Assembly (NCBI GenBank): GCA_017504945.1
Contig: JAFVQJ010000002.1
Span: 1-64,000 of the forward strand
DNA from: Clostridia bacterium
GTDB taxonomy: Bacteria; Bacillota; Clostridia; Oscillospirales; RGIG5299
Direction of reading: 5' to 3'
DNA: 64,000 bases
The notes under the pieces are model-generated. The model ran no database searches. It was not told the DNA's origin and saw nothing but the letters and a program-made list of their open reading frames with translations. Within the stretch, counting starts at the first letter, position 1. The number at the start of each line of letters is the position of its first letter. This document shows, one piece after another, positions 22,817 to 31,770 of this stretch. Position numbers and translations under genes: made by a program.

Positions 22817-24478
22817 ATGAAAAAAGCAATAGCGGTATTTTTCGCAGTGTTGATGCTTTTATCGTCTCTTGCAATGCTCTCTGCTTGCGGCGGCGAGAAG
22901 GTAACGGTCGGAGAGGGCCCTTTGGGTGCCTATACTCCCGCAATAACCGTTTCCTATGCAAGACCTTATTGGGCATCTGACGAGGCAAATCTTACCAAAA
23001 TGGGCTGGAGCCTTACCGAAAACGGCTGGTTCGACATTATCAAGGAGCAGCTCGGCGTTAAAATAAGAGTCGAGTGGTCGCTTAACGACTACGGACTTTA
23101 CGTTGAGCGCTTGAGCAATGCGATTCTTGAGGGCTCTATTCCCAATATCGTCGATATCAGCGCAGGCGAGGGCGCATATCTCTCACTTCAGGCTCTCCAT
23201 GCAAACGATATCGTCGCACCGCTTGACGACGTTATGGAGCAGTATATGTCGGAGGCGGCAAAGGAGCTTTACGCACTCGCGGGTCCCGAGATATTCTACC
23301 CCGCAACCTTCGACGGCAAGACCTACGCTATCTGTCAGGTAGCGGCAGGCGAGGGTACTGCAAAGACCTTTTACTATATCCGTCAGGACTGGCTCGACAA
23401 CTTAAACCTTCAGACTCCCTCCAATTACAGCGAGCTTGAGGCGGTAATCGAGGCATTTGCCAAAAACGACCCCGACGGTAACGGTGAGGACGATACCTTC
23501 GGTATGACGGTAAACTCCATTCAGTCCACCGAGCTCGATGCTTATTTCAACGGCTACGGAGCCTACCCGAACATCTGGGTAGAGGACGATAACGGAAAGC
23601 TTTACTACGGCGCTATCGGCGACGAGATGAGAAAGCCTCTTGACAGACTTTCCCATATGATAAAGTCCGGTTGGGTAGATTACGCTCCCTCTTCGGGCGC
23701 AAATATTTCGGGCGATTTTATGACCGGCAAGACGGGTATCGTTATCGGTCAGACAAACTCGATACTCACCCTCACAAACCTCTATAAGAGAAATCCCGAT
23801 GCAAAGATAGCGGTCGTTCCCGCCTTCACCGAGGACGGTGAGACTGCGGCGGTCGTTGCAGGCACCAACTCGTACAGATATTACGTTGCAAGTAAGGAAT
23901 TCAAATATCCCGAGGTCCTCATTAAGCTCAACAACTTTATGCTTCATATGACCGACCTTGCTTCAAACGATATGGATCTTTACCATCAGTATTTCACCAT
24001 TGAGGACGGCTCTGTTCACGCCTACAACTACGCTCCCGTCGTTCAGGAGGACTATCCCTCAAGAAACTACAACAACGCGGTGCTCGTTGAAGAGGCACTC
24101 ATTGCAAACGACAGAGATATGCTCGATACTCAGCTTCAGCTTATGCTCTACGACTGGGTAAAGGAATATGAGGAAAACGGCAGAGAAAGCTATCGCGGAT
24201 ACGCTCTCCTTTACGGAATAAACGGCGTTCAGAAGCTTCAGGGTCTTTTCTTTGAAAACGATCTCTACGTTCAGAACAAGTTCGTTTCCGTTCCCACCGC
24301 CACGATGGCTACCCATCAGGTAGATCTCGACACCATTGAGATAAGCGGTCTGGGACAGATACTCGTAGGCGAGCAGCCCCTTGATTATTTCGACGTATTC
24401 GTTACCGAATGGAAGAACATCGGCGGCGACGACGTTACCCGCGAGGTAAACGAGTGGTATCAGAGCATTAACGGCTGA
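22817..24478 (+). CDS. Orphan solute-binding lipoprotein (LplA/YtcQ-like family 1)
   Basis: 553 residues from the ATG at 22817 (AAAGGA upstream). The signal peptide ends in the lipobox LSAC (Cys24). The mature part matches the large (500+ residue) family-1 oligosaccharide-binding lipoproteins: FYYIRQDWLDNL, a calcium-type loop NDPDGNGEDDTFGM near residue 220, and TGIVIGQTNS. Such proteins usually sit beside two permease genes, but here the gene stands alone between its own promoter and terminator. It may feed a permease pair encoded elsewhere, perhaps one of the two pairs at 9241-18686, which have only one binding protein between them. That link is inference. Confidence 0.88.
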   Translation: MKKAIAVFFAVLMLLSSLAMLSACGGEKVTVGEGPLGAYTPAITVSYARPYWASDEANLTKMGWSLTENGWFDIIKEQLGVKIRVEWSLNDYGLYVERLSNAILEGSIPNIVDISAGEGAYLSLQALHANDIVAPLDDVMEQYMSEAAKELYALAGPEIFYPATFDGKTYAICQVAAGEGTAKTFYYIRQDWLDNLNLQTPSNYSELEAVIEAFAKNDPDGNGEDDTFGMTVNSIQSTELDAYFNGYGAYPNIWVEDDNGKLYYGAIGDEMRKPLDRLSHMIKSGWVDYAPSSGANISGDFMTGKTGIVIGQTNSILTLTNLYKRNPDAKIAVVPAFTEDGETAAVVAGTNSYRYYVASKEFKYPEVLIKLNNFMLHMTDLASNDMDLYHQYFTIEDGSVHAYNYAPVVQEDYPSRNYNNAVLVEEALIANDRDMLDTQLQLMLYDWVKEYEENGRESYRGYALLYGINGVQKLQGLFFENDLYVQNKFVSVPTATMATHQVDLDTIEISGLGQILVGEQPLDYFDVFVTEWKNIGGDDVTREVNEWYQSING

Positions 24479-24496
24479 TAAATAAATACAAATATA

Positions 24497-24527
24497 AAAC
24501 CTCCGCAAAAGCGGAGGTTTTTAGTTT
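24497..24527. terminator. Bidirectional terminator between the binding protein and the ABC permease gene
   Basis: The stem AACCTCCGC / GCGGAGGTT with an AAAA loop has T-runs on both strands. Confidence 0.9.
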
Positions 24528-26241
24528 ATAGTGGCATATAAAGTGCGTTGATTGAAATAGCGGATAGCTTGCCGTTAACCATATGAAGATACATAGATTC
24601 GCCGCCAATAAGCTTATAATAGTAGATAATGGTTCCCCAACCCACGTCGCCTTGGGCTTTTCCTATTGCCGAAACGATTTCTTCGTAGGTCATGCCTGCC
24701 TTGAGTGCTTCGAGTGCCTCTCTTTTTGAGGGGAGGTCAAGCATGGGACGCTTTGGGTCAAAGCGCTCCGTGTCGTAAATAATTTCGTCACGCTCAATGG
24801 CAAGAAGGGCCGTTGTAAGCGAAGAATCCGAAACCCTGTAATATCTTGTTACTGTTTTACCGTTTTCCAAATGGTAGGTTATTTTAACGTGATAGCTTAA
24901 ATTGAAATTGGAATAGTAGGAGAAACGGATATAGGGGATTTTTTCTTCTGCTGCAAGTTTGTGGAATTTTAAAAGCTTTGAAATTTCTTCGTTCGTGTAA
25001 AGGGTAACTGCAAAGGAGTCTTTGCCGACTGAGGAAACCTCTGCTTTTACAACTTCATTTAACTCAGGACGGTAAGAGGAAAAACCAAAAAATCCAAAAA
25101 ACATTGAAGCGATAATTGCAAAGATAACCAAAACAGAAATAACGGGAGCTTTAAAGCCTTTCCAAAACTTATAAATAGAGGCGCTGCAAAGTCCGTAAAG
25201 CAAAAAATAAAAAATGAAAAATGCGGCTGTAAAAATTAACAAACGAATAAAGTGGTTTGTTTCAATCAGAAGCAATACAGAAGCAAGCGCAAACGAAATT
25301 ATAACGGAAAAGGCTATCGAAAGAGGCTTGCAGGCATTTGGCTTTTCGGCTATCTCGGCGTTCCTTTTGCAAAAGGCAAAAAGTGCGGCAAAAAAGGCTG
25401 CAATACCTATGGCAAAAAGGAGCAAAACCAACCAAAGATCAACCGAATGTACCGGGATTGGGGGATTGGAAGACGAATAGGAAAAACCAAATTGCGCAAA
25501 TTCGATAAAGTCGTTTGCAAACACCGTGAGAAGTGAATAACGTGCAGTAATCAGTAAAAAGTCGCTTACGGTTAAAAAGTTGATCGAAAAACCGAAAATA
25601 TCAGGTGAGTGGCTTAGATTTGCGCCGCTTAAATATACTACTGTTATATTGTTGAGGGCAAAAAACAGAGCTAAGGTGGAAACGGTTAAAAATATGCCGA
25701 ATGAAAAAAACTCGGTTTTGCGTCCAACGATAGCGGCAACAAGCACAGAAACGGAATAGACTGCAAAGGTCATGGAAACCATTGCGGCGGTAATTTCAAG
25801 GCTGTCACTCCATATAGTCGGGTCGGGCTTTGAAATTATAACTACTTTTAAAACGGTTGCTGACATTGCAATAATTATCGGCAAAACAAGTGATAAAAGA
25901 CCGTAAAGATAGCGGGAGATAAAAAGCGCGGATCTTTTGCCGCCGGTTATGAGCATTGCGGTCTGGTGTCTTTTGTTAAAGAGGAAAGAAAACGAACAAG
26001 CTGCTGTAATTAAAGCAAGTATAACAAAAACGAAGGGAAAAAGCGCGGCAATCTGATCGTTATAAAGATCAAATGGCCCCGGAGTTGTTATGTTTTCAAT
26101 AAAGCGGGGTGTACGGTTTGTTATAGGAATCAAAAAGGTCATTACCAGTAAATTCAAAATAGGTATCCACCAAAGCGTTTTTGCGTTTTCCAAAATACCG
26201 GTGCGGTCAAATCTTTTATGAGAAGATATTGCAAACTTCAT
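24526..26241 (-). CDS. ABC-2-type permease with a BamE/SmpA-like C-terminal domain
   Basis: 571 residues. The N-terminal half has six membrane segments with the usual ABC-2 arrangement (large loops after helices 1 and 2, FNKRHQTAMLITGGKRSALFISR between helices 2 and 3). A second hydrophobic group near 265-375 is followed by an outer beta-rich domain. The last ~70 residues (~503-571) read like a BamE/SmpA fold: ALEALKAGMTYEEIVSAIGK, a YYY strand, and LHMVNGKLSAI. Its ATG overlaps the end of the ATPase gene by 26 bp. Inferred role: membrane part of a YtrA-controlled exporter, possibly sensing or exporting cell-envelope-active compounds. Confidence 0.78.
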   Translation of the reverse strand: MKFAISSHKRFDRTGILENAKTLWWIPILNLLVMTFLIPITNRTPRFIENITTPGPFDLYNDQIAALFPFVFVILALITAACSFSFLFNKRHQTAMLITGGKRSALFISRYLYGLLSLVLPIIIAMSATVLKVVIISKPDPTIWSDSLEITAAMVSMTFAVYSVSVLVAAIVGRKTEFFSFGIFLTVSTLALFFALNNITVVYLSGANLSHSPDIFGFSINFLTVSDFLLITARYSLLTVFANDFIEFAQFGFSYSSSNPPIPVHSVDLWLVLLLFAIGIAAFFAALFAFCKRNAEIAEKPNACKPLSIAFSVIISFALASVLLLIETNHFIRLLIFTAAFFIFYFLLYGLCSASIYKFWKGFKAPVISVLVIFAIIASMFFGFFGFSSYRPELNEVVKAEVSSVGKDSFAVTLYTNEEISKLLKFHKLAAEEKIPYIRFSYYSNFNLSYHVKITYHLENGKTVTRYYRVSDSSLTTALLAIERDEIIYDTERFDPKRPMLDLPSKREALEALKAGMTYEEIVSAIGKAQGDVGWGTIIYYYKLIGGESMYLHMVNGKLSAISINALYMPL

Positions 26242-27130
26242 TTTTATCCTCCTCCGTTTCGTATTTGAAAATTTCGCTTAAGGTAAGAGATGATGCCTCG
26301 AAAAGCAGTATTTCGGCGTGAGCCGAAAGTGTTTTTTCGATTTTATCTCTGCTTTCGTTGCTGTCAAAGGAAAGAACGTTGCCGATAACGCTTAGGTTTT
26401 TGCAGTTTATACCGAGAGTATAATTTTCGGCGGGCGCGGTAGAAAAGCCAATGCTGTAACGGAAAACGGAATTTTTAAGGGCGAAGATCTCGTCGCTGTA
26501 AAGCAGACGTCTGCCACTTAAAACACCCACCGTGTCGCATATCCTCTCGACCTCGTAAAGATCGTGCGATGAGATCATAACGGTAAAGCCCGTTTCCATA
26601 ACGTATTCGTTTAAAAGATCTCTCACGGTAATGCGCGCCGCGGGGTCGATACCGTCGAATATCTCGTCAAGCAAAATATATTCCGCTTTTGAGGAAAGAG
26701 CAAGAATAAGAAACGCCTTTTTCCTCATTCCCTTTGACAGATCTGAAATTCGGGTAAACGGCTTTAAGCCAAAAAGTGAAACGAGCCTGTCAAAAGCCTT
26801 ATCGCTCCAGTTTGGATAGACGCATTTGTAAAATTCTTTCATTCCGTTCAGGGTTGAATGACGAATAAAATAAGGGTCGTCGGTGAGATAGAAGCATCTT
26901 TGCTTGAAATAGGGATTGTCAAAAACGGGCTGCTCATCTTCGCCGCACGATACCGTTACTTCGCCGCTGTCGGCGCGGTAAAGTCCCGAAATAATATTCA
27001 AAAGGGTGGTTTTTCCTGCACCGTTTAAGCCAATAAGTCCGTAAACGGTGCCGTCGGCTATTTCAAGGCTGATATTTTCCAAGACCTTAAGATCATCAAA
27101 CGATTTTGAAACAGATTTTATCTTTATCAT
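26216..27130 (-). CDS. ABC transporter ATP-binding protein (YtrB/CcmA-like)
   Basis: 304 residues from the ATG at 27130 (AAAGGAG upstream; the frame is open further but lacks a better site). Walker A GLNGAGKTT near residue 36, a signature-type segment DLSKGMRKKAFLILAL, Walker B YILLDEIFDGIDP and the switch His in MISSHDLYEVE. The signature is LSKGM rather than LSGGQ, as in exporter ATPases of the CcmA/YtrB group. The ~90-residue C-terminal part is a regulatory domain. It is coupled to the GntR gene (ATGA overlap) and to the permease gene. Confidence 0.93.
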   Translation of the reverse strand: MIKIKSVSKSFDDLKVLENISLEIADGTVYGLIGLNGAGKTTLLNIISGLYRADSGEVTVSCGEDEQPVFDNPYFKQRCFYLTDDPYFIRHSTLNGMKEFYKCVYPNWSDKAFDRLVSLFGLKPFTRISDLSKGMRKKAFLILALSSKAEYILLDEIFDGIDPAARITVRDLLNEYVMETGFTVMISSHDLYEVERICDTVGVLSGRRLLYSDEIFALKNSVFRYSIGFSTAPAENYTLGINCKNLSVIGNVLSFDSNESRDKIEKTLSAHAEILLFEASSLTLSEIFKYETEEDKNEVCNIFS

Positions 27131-27501
27131 TTTAATTCTCCTTTCAAACAGGCTTTCTTTACCGTTTCGATTATCTCTTCCTCTGTCATACCGTAGGAGA
27201 GAGCCGCCAATACGGCGCAAGACAGGTCGTTTTGCGCTTTTGAAATTACTGCGGGGTTTCGGTAGGCTGTGGCGGAAAGGTAGCTGCCGCTTCCAACCAC
27301 GGTTGTAATTACTCCGTCTGCTTCAAGCTCGGAAAAAACTTTTTTCACGGTGTTTATATTAAGATGAAGCTCCGAGGACAAAACGCGTAAGGACGGAAGT
27401 TTATCGCCTTCCTTCAAAACGCCCGCCGAAACAAGCGCTAATATCTGGCGCTTTATCTGCTCGTATATAGGCGTTTGTGACGAGTGGTCAATTATAAACA
27501 A
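27127..27501 (-). CDS. GntR-family transcriptional repressor, YtrA subfamily
   Basis: 124 residues from TTG at 27501, which has AAAGGAGG nine bases upstream. The winged helix spans ~5-75 (PIYEQIKRQIL, GDKLPSLRVLSSELHLNINTVKK, GVITTVVGSGSYL), followed by a short helical dimerisation tail of about 45 residues, the hallmark of YtrA-type regulators that control ABC operons. It is the first gene of the operon, its stop overlaps the ATPase start, and a 27-bp palindrome lies in its leader, so autorepression relieved by a cell-envelope stress or ligand is likely, by analogy with Bacillus ytr. Confidence 0.93.
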   Translation of the reverse strand: MFIIDHSSQTPIYEQIKRQILALVSAGVLKEGDKLPSLRVLSSELHLNINTVKKVFSELEADGVITTVVGSGSYLSATAYRNPAVISKAQNDLSCAVLAALSYGMTEEEIIETVKKACLKGELK

Positions 27502-27520
27502 CAGCGCCCTCCTCCTTTCA

Positions 27521-27547
27521 AAGTGTGCTATCTCTGATATCACACTT
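27521..27547. promoter_or_regulatory. Palindromic operator of the GntR/ABC operon
   Basis: Outer arms AAGTGTG / CACACTT and inner TATC / GATA form a near-perfect 27-bp palindrome directly downstream of the -10 hexamer, where a bound repressor would block initiation. The GTGT..ACAC character fits YtrA-type GntR operators. Confidence 0.78.
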
Positions 27548-27576
27548 ATTATAACATAAACTGATTGTGTTGTCAA
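27548..27576 (-). promoter_or_regulatory. Promoter of the GntR/ABC operon
   Basis: Reverse strand: TTGACA (27571-27576) and TATAAT (27548-27553), 17-bp spacer. Confidence 0.88.
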
Positions 27577-27596
27577 TATATTTTTTGAGAAAAATA

Positions 27597-27628
27597 AAAG
27601 CAGGCAAAAATATTTTTGCCTGCTTTTA
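27597..27628 (-). terminator. Terminator after gpmI
   Basis: The stem AAAAGCAGGCAAAAA / TTTTTGCCTGCTTTT is followed on the reverse strand by TATTTTTC. It closes the pgk-tpiA-gpmI operon. Confidence 0.9.
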
Positions 27629-27647
27629 TCTATATTTATATCTATCT

Positions 27648-29165
27648 TTATTCCTTTGAAATAAGGCTTTCGCCGTCCATTACCGAGGGCTTGTCGATCG
27701 AGAGGATCTCAAGCACGGTGGGGGCGATGTCGGCAAGTCTGCCGGTTTCCTTCAATTTGCAGGGGTAGTTTACCACAGAGAAGGGAACTACGTTGGTGGT
27801 GTGAGCGGTGAAGGGCGAAACTCCGTCGGGCTCGAGCATCTTTTCGGCGTTGCCGTGGTCTGCGGTGATTACCATAATGCCGTCGACCGACTTAACTGCC
27901 TCGTAGACCTTCTGCACGCACTCGTCAACTGCGATAACAGCCTTTTCAGCTGCCTCGTAGACGCCGGTGTGACCGACCATATCGCAGTTTGCGAAGTTGA
28001 TAACGATGAAATCGTAGCTTCTCGCAGTGATCTTTTCGCAAACGGTATCGCATACCTCGTAGGCGCTCATTTCGGGCTTTAAGTCGTAGGTCGCAACGTC
28101 GGGAGAATCTATAAGTATTCTGTCCTCGCCGCTGTAAATGGTCTCAACGCCGCCGTTTAAGAAGAAGGTAACGTGAGCGTATTTGGTGTATTCTGCGATG
28201 CGAAGCTGGGTAAGACCGTGCTGACTTACAATAGCGCCCAAGGGGAGATCGAGAGATTGGGGCTTGTAGGCTATCTCAACGTTCGGCATAGTGGCGTCGT
28301 ACTGCGTCATGCAAACGTAGTAGAGATCAAGCTGCTTTGCTCTTTCAAAGCCGTCGAAGCGGGGATCGACGAAGGCGCGGGTTATCTCTCTTGCGCGGTC
28401 GGGACGGAAGTTAAAGAAGATCACCGAGTCGCCGTTTTTAACGGTCGCGTTCTCCTCACACACGGTGGGGACGATAAACTCGTCGGTAATATCGTTCTTG
28501 TAGCTTTCGCGGCAAACGTCTGCGGCGGAAGCCTTTATGCCCTCGCCAAAGACCATTGCATCGTAAACTCTCTTAACGCGCTCGAAACGCTTTTCGCGGT
28601 CCATAGCGTAATATCTGCCCGAGATGGTGGCGATCTTGCCGATATTCTTCTCGGCAGTTACCTTTATAAGCTCGTCAACGTAATTCTCGCCCGAGGTGGG
28701 AGGAACGTCACGTCCGTCCATAAAGCAGTGGATATATACCTTCTCAAGACCCTGCTTTTTTGCAAAATCAAGAAGACCGTAAAGGTGGGTGTTGTGGGAG
28801 TGAACGCCGCCGTCGGACAAAAGTCCCATAACGTGAAGGGCAGAGCCGTTCCTTTTGCAGTTTTCGGCAGCGCCCAAAAATGCGGGATTTTCAAAGAAAT
28901 CGCCGTCTTTGATAGACTTTGATATTCTCGTAAGCTCCTGATAAACTATTCTGCCTGCGCCGATGTTGGTGTGTCCTACCTCGCTGTTGCCCATCTGACC
29001 CTCGGGAAGACCTACGTCCATACCCGAAGCGTGTATCTGCGTGGTGGGATTGCTTTTGAATATTTTATCGATATTGGGGGTGGTCTTTGCATTTATGGCG
29101 TTGCCCTTGCCTTCGGGCGCAATGCCGAAGCCGTCGAGTATCGTGAGAACCAATGGTCTTTTCAT
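27648..29165 (-). CDS. gpmI: 2,3-bisphosphoglycerate-independent phosphoglycerate mutase
   Basis: 505 residues, usual length for the family. It interconverts 3- and 2-phosphoglycerate using two manganese ions and a phosphoserine intermediate. Metal and catalytic sites are in place: Asp11 in LTILDGFG, Ser61 in MGNSEVGH, and the C-terminal ITADHGNAE with the following HTTNVVPF. The alkaline-phosphatase-like core is split by the phosphotransferase insertion (~75-310). Third gene of the pgk-tpiA-gpmI cluster; gap to tpiA 39 bp. Confidence 0.97.
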   Translation of the reverse strand: MKRPLVLTILDGFGIAPEGKGNAINAKTTPNIDKIFKSNPTTQIHASGMDVGLPEGQMGNSEVGHTNIGAGRIVYQELTRISKSIKDGDFFENPAFLGAAENCKRNGSALHVMGLLSDGGVHSHNTHLYGLLDFAKKQGLEKVYIHCFMDGRDVPPTSGENYVDELIKVTAEKNIGKIATISGRYYAMDREKRFERVKRVYDAMVFGEGIKASAADVCRESYKNDITDEFIVPTVCEENATVKNGDSVIFFNFRPDRAREITRAFVDPRFDGFERAKQLDLYYVCMTQYDATMPNVEIAYKPQSLDLPLGAIVSQHGLTQLRIAEYTKYAHVTFFLNGGVETIYSGEDRILIDSPDVATYDLKPEMSAYEVCDTVCEKITARSYDFIVINFANCDMVGHTGVYEAAEKAVIAVDECVQKVYEAVKSVDGIMVITADHGNAEKMLEPDGVSPFTAHTTNVVPFSVVNYPCKLKETGRLADIAPTVLEILSIDKPSVMDGESLISKE

Positions 29166-29204
29166 TTTATCTGATTTGATCCTTTCAGTAACTGATATTA
29201 CAGC

Positions 29205-29960
29205 TTATTTTGCAGCTGCGGCAACGATTATTGAGAAGTCTGCGCTCTTTAAGGAGGCTCCGCCGATAAGTCCGCCGTCAACGTTGGGCTTTGAGAGAAG
29301 CTCTTCGGCGTTTTTGGCGTTCATAGAGCCACCGTACTGGATAACTACCTTGTTTGCAACTGCCTTGCCGTAGAGAGAAGCAATGCAGGAGCGGATAACG
29401 CCGCAAGCCTCGTCAGCCTGCTCGCTCGTTGCGGTCTTGCCGGTGCCGATCGCCCAAACGGGCTCGTATGCAACGATTATGCCTTTTGCCTCGTCAGCCG
29501 AAACGCCCTTGAAGGCGATCTTTATCTGACGGCGAAGCACCTCTGCGGTGATATCGTCCTCTCTCTCGGAGAGAAGCTCGCCTACGCAGACGATGGGCTT
29601 TAAGCCCGCTGCCAAAGCGGCTTTTATCTTGAGGTTAACGGTCTCGTCGGTCTCGTTGAAATACTGACGTCTTTCGGAGTGGCCGATGATTACGTATTCA
29701 ACGCCGAGGTTAACAAGCATATCTGCCGATATCTCGCCGGTGAATGCGCCCGATTTTTCAAAGTGAAGGTTCTGTGCGCCGATCTTTATGTTGGTGCGCT
29801 TTGCAGCCTTGACTGCGGCGGTGAGATCGGTGAAGGGAACGCACGCGATAACGGTGCATTTTGCGCCTTTAACGAGGGGAGCAAGCTCCTTTAAGAAGCT
29901 GTCTGCCTCGGAGGCGGTCTTATTCATTTTCCAGTTTCCTGCAATAACGGTCTTTCTCAT
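29205..29960 (-). CDS. tpiA: Triosephosphate isomerase
   Basis: 251 residues from the ATG at 29960, which gives the family start MRKTVIAGNWKMN; the frame is open 15 codons further but without support. Catalytic residues Asn9 and Lys11, His94 in IIGHSERR, Glu166 in VAYEPVWAIGTG, and the phosphate loop QYGGSMNAKNAEEL are all present. It interconverts dihydroxyacetone phosphate and glyceraldehyde-3-phosphate. A hairpin lies in the gap to pgk. Confidence 0.97.
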   Translation of the reverse strand: MRKTVIAGNWKMNKTASEADSFLKELAPLVKGAKCTVIACVPFTDLTAAVKAAKRTNIKIGAQNLHFEKSGAFTGEISADMLVNLGVEYVIIGHSERRQYFNETDETVNLKIKAALAAGLKPIVCVGELLSEREDDITAEVLRRQIKIAFKGVSADEAKGIIVAYEPVWAIGTGKTATSEQADEACGVIRSCIASLYGKAVANKVVIQYGGSMNAKNAEELLSKPNVDGGLIGGASLKSADFSIIVAAAAK

Positions 29961-29991
29961 TGTATAAATACCTTTCTGTCTTTTTACGCGC

Positions 29992-30020
29992 CTTCTGCTT
30001 GCCAAAAAAGCAAGCAGAAG
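29992..30020 (-). other. Intercistronic hairpin between pgk and tpiA
   Basis: A perfect 11-bp stem CTTCTGCTTGC / GCAAGCAGAAG with a 7-nt loop. On the coding (reverse) strand no T-run follows, so it is more likely an mRNA stability or processing element than a terminator. Confidence 0.6.
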
Positions 30021-30049
30021 CGGTAATTTTTATTTTGTTTTCTTTAAGC

Positions 30050-31237
30050 TTATTTGTCGTTTAAGCAAGCGATGCCGGGAAGCTCAAGACCCTCGAGGAA
30101 TTCGAGAGATGCGCCGCCGCCGGTGGAGATGTGAGTCATCTTGTCTGCAAAGCCGAGCTTCTGAACTGCCGCTGCGGAGTCGCCGCCGCCGATGATGGAG
30201 ATAGCGCCGCTCTCTGCAACTGCCTTTGCAACGGAAATGGTGCCGTTTGCGAAGTTTGCCCACTCGCTAACGCCCATGGGTCCGTTCCATACTACCGTGC
30301 CTGCGCCGAGAATAGCGTCGGAAAAGATCTTGGAGGTCTTGGGACCGATGTCAAGACCCATCCAGCCGTCGGGGATCTCGTCGGAATTGATTACCTTGAA
30401 TTCGGAGTTCTCGTTGTATTCGGTTGCAACTACGTTGTCAACGGGAATAAGGAAGTTTACGCCCTTTTCCTTTGCCTTGTCCATAAGACCCTTTGCAAGC
30501 TCGATCTTATCCTCCTCGCAAAGAGAAGTGCCGATGTGGTGACCGAGAGATTTAAGGAAGGTGTAAGCCATACCGCCGCCTACGATGAGGGTGTCTACCT
30601 TTTCGAGAAGGTTGGTGATAACGCCTATCTTATCGCTTACCTTTGCGCCGCCGAGGATCGCAACGAAGGGACGCTTGGGATCGTTAAGAGCGTCGCCCAT
30701 GATCTTGATCTCCTTCTGAATGAGGTAGCCGCAAACTGCGGGAAGATAATCTGCAACGCCTGCGGTTGAGGAGTGCGCTCTGTGAGCGGTGCCGAATGCG
30801 TCGTTAACGTAGATTTCTGCAAGAGAAGCCAAAGCCTTTGAAAATTCGGGATCGTTCTTTTCCTCTTCCTTGTGGAAACGGACGTTTTCAATAAGCATAA
30901 CGTCGCCGTCCTTCAAAGCGGCTGCCTTTGCCTTTGCATCGTCGCCTATAACGTCGGCTGCAAGAGCGACCTCTTTACCCAAAAGCTCGGAAAGACGTGC
31001 CGCAACGGGTGCAAGAGAATACTTCATATTGAATTCGCCCTTCGGTCTGCCCATGTGGGAGCAGAGAATGAGCTTCGCGCCGTTGTCGGAGAGATATTTG
31101 ATGGTGGGAAGAGCCTCGACGATTCTCTTATCGTCGGTGATAACGCCGTCCTTAAGAGGAACGTTGAAATCGCAGCGTGCAAGGACCTTTTTGCCCTTAA
31201 CTTCAATGTCTTCTACTGTTTTCTTGTTGTAATTCAT
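30050..31237 (-). CDS. pgk: Phosphoglycerate kinase
   Basis: 395 residues. It transfers phosphate from 1,3-bisphosphoglycerate to ADP. N-terminal substrate domain with [10 protein letters not shown] and [11 protein letters not shown]; nucleotide domain with [26 protein letters not shown] and [10 protein letters not shown]-terminal hinge [13 protein letters not shown]. First gene of a pgk-tpiA-gpmI cluster; gapA, often adjacent in Bacillota, is not in the window. A modest promoter (TTGATT, 17 bp, TATAAG on the reverse strand) lies ~40 bp upstream, and RBS AAAGGAG precedes the ATG. Confidence 0.98.
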   Translation of the reverse strand: MNYNKKTVEDIEVKGKKVLARCDFNVPLKDGVITDDKRIVEALPTIKYLSDNGAKLILCSHMGRPKGEFNMKYSLAPVAARLSELLGKEVALAADVIGDDAKAKAAALKDGDVMLIENVRFHKEEEKNDPEFSKALASLAEIYVNDAFGTAHRAHSSTAGVADYLPAVCGYLIQKEIKIMGDALNDPKRPFVAILGGAKVSDKIGVITNLLEKVDTLIVGGGMAYTFLKSLGHHIGTSLCEEDKIELAKGLMDKAKEKGVNFLIPVDNVVATEYNENSEFKVINSDEIPDGWMGLDIGPKTSKIFSDAILGAGTVVWNGPMGVSEWANFANGTISVAKAVAESGAISIIGGGDSAAAVQKLGFADKMTHISTGGGASLEFLEGLELPGIACLNDK

Positions 31238-31278
31238 TGTTATTACTCCTTTTTATATACCTTATATAAAATAAATTA

Positions 31279-31770
31279 TTACCAATCAAATTGAGTAAGC
31301 TCGCCCTTTTCAAGAAGTCCCTCGTAATCTCTCTGGCGAAGCGCCTCGTAAAGAACTATCGCAACGGAGTTTGAAAGATTTAAACTCCGAAGAGTGTTTC
31401 TCATGGGAATTCGGAGAGTGTTATCGGGATTATCCTTTAAAAGCTCCTCGGGAAGTCCCTTCGTTTCTTTACCGAAGATTATATAGAAATCGTCGGGGTA
31501 AACGACATCGGAATGAGTTTTTCTTCCCTTGGTTGAGAGGAAAAATCGGGGCTTTCCTTTTGTTTTTTCGAGAAAATCGGAAAGGGAGTCGTAATAGGTT
31601 ATATCGAGCTTGTCCCAATAATCAAGACCGGCGCGCTTTAATTTTTTATCGTCTATCTCAAAGCCCATCGGCTTTACGAGATGGAGCCTTGCGCCGGTGC
31701 AGGCACAGCTTCGCGCAATGTTGCCCGTATTTTGCGGTATCTCGGGCTCGACCAAAACGATGTTTATCAT
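31279..31770 (-). CDS. trmL: tRNA (cytidine/uridine-34 2'-O)-methyltransferase
   Basis: 163 residues, the short SPOUT enzyme TrmL without an extra RNA-binding domain. Knot motifs: PEIPQNTGNIARSCACTG, FYIIFGKETKGLPEELL and LRIPMRNTLRSLNLSNSVAIVLYE. It methylates the ribose at the wobble position of certain leucine tRNAs using S-adenosylmethionine. Its ATG overlaps the glycyl-tRNA synthetase stop (TGATG), so the two are translationally coupled, a tidy tRNA-related pair. Confidence 0.95.
   Translation of the reverse strand: MINIVLVEPEIPQNTGNIARSCACTGARLHLVKPMGFEIDDKKLKRAGLDYWDKLDITYYDSLSDFLEKTKGKPRFFLSTKGRKTHSDVVYPDDFYIIFGKETKGLPEELLKDNPDNTLRIPMRNTLRSLNLSNSVAIVLYEALRQRDYEGLLEKGELTQFDW

Noticed and set aside
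25214-25536. Forward Lys-rich frames opposite the ABC permease gene
   Set aside because: Antisense shadows of a hydrophobic gene, which always give Lys-rich reverse translations.
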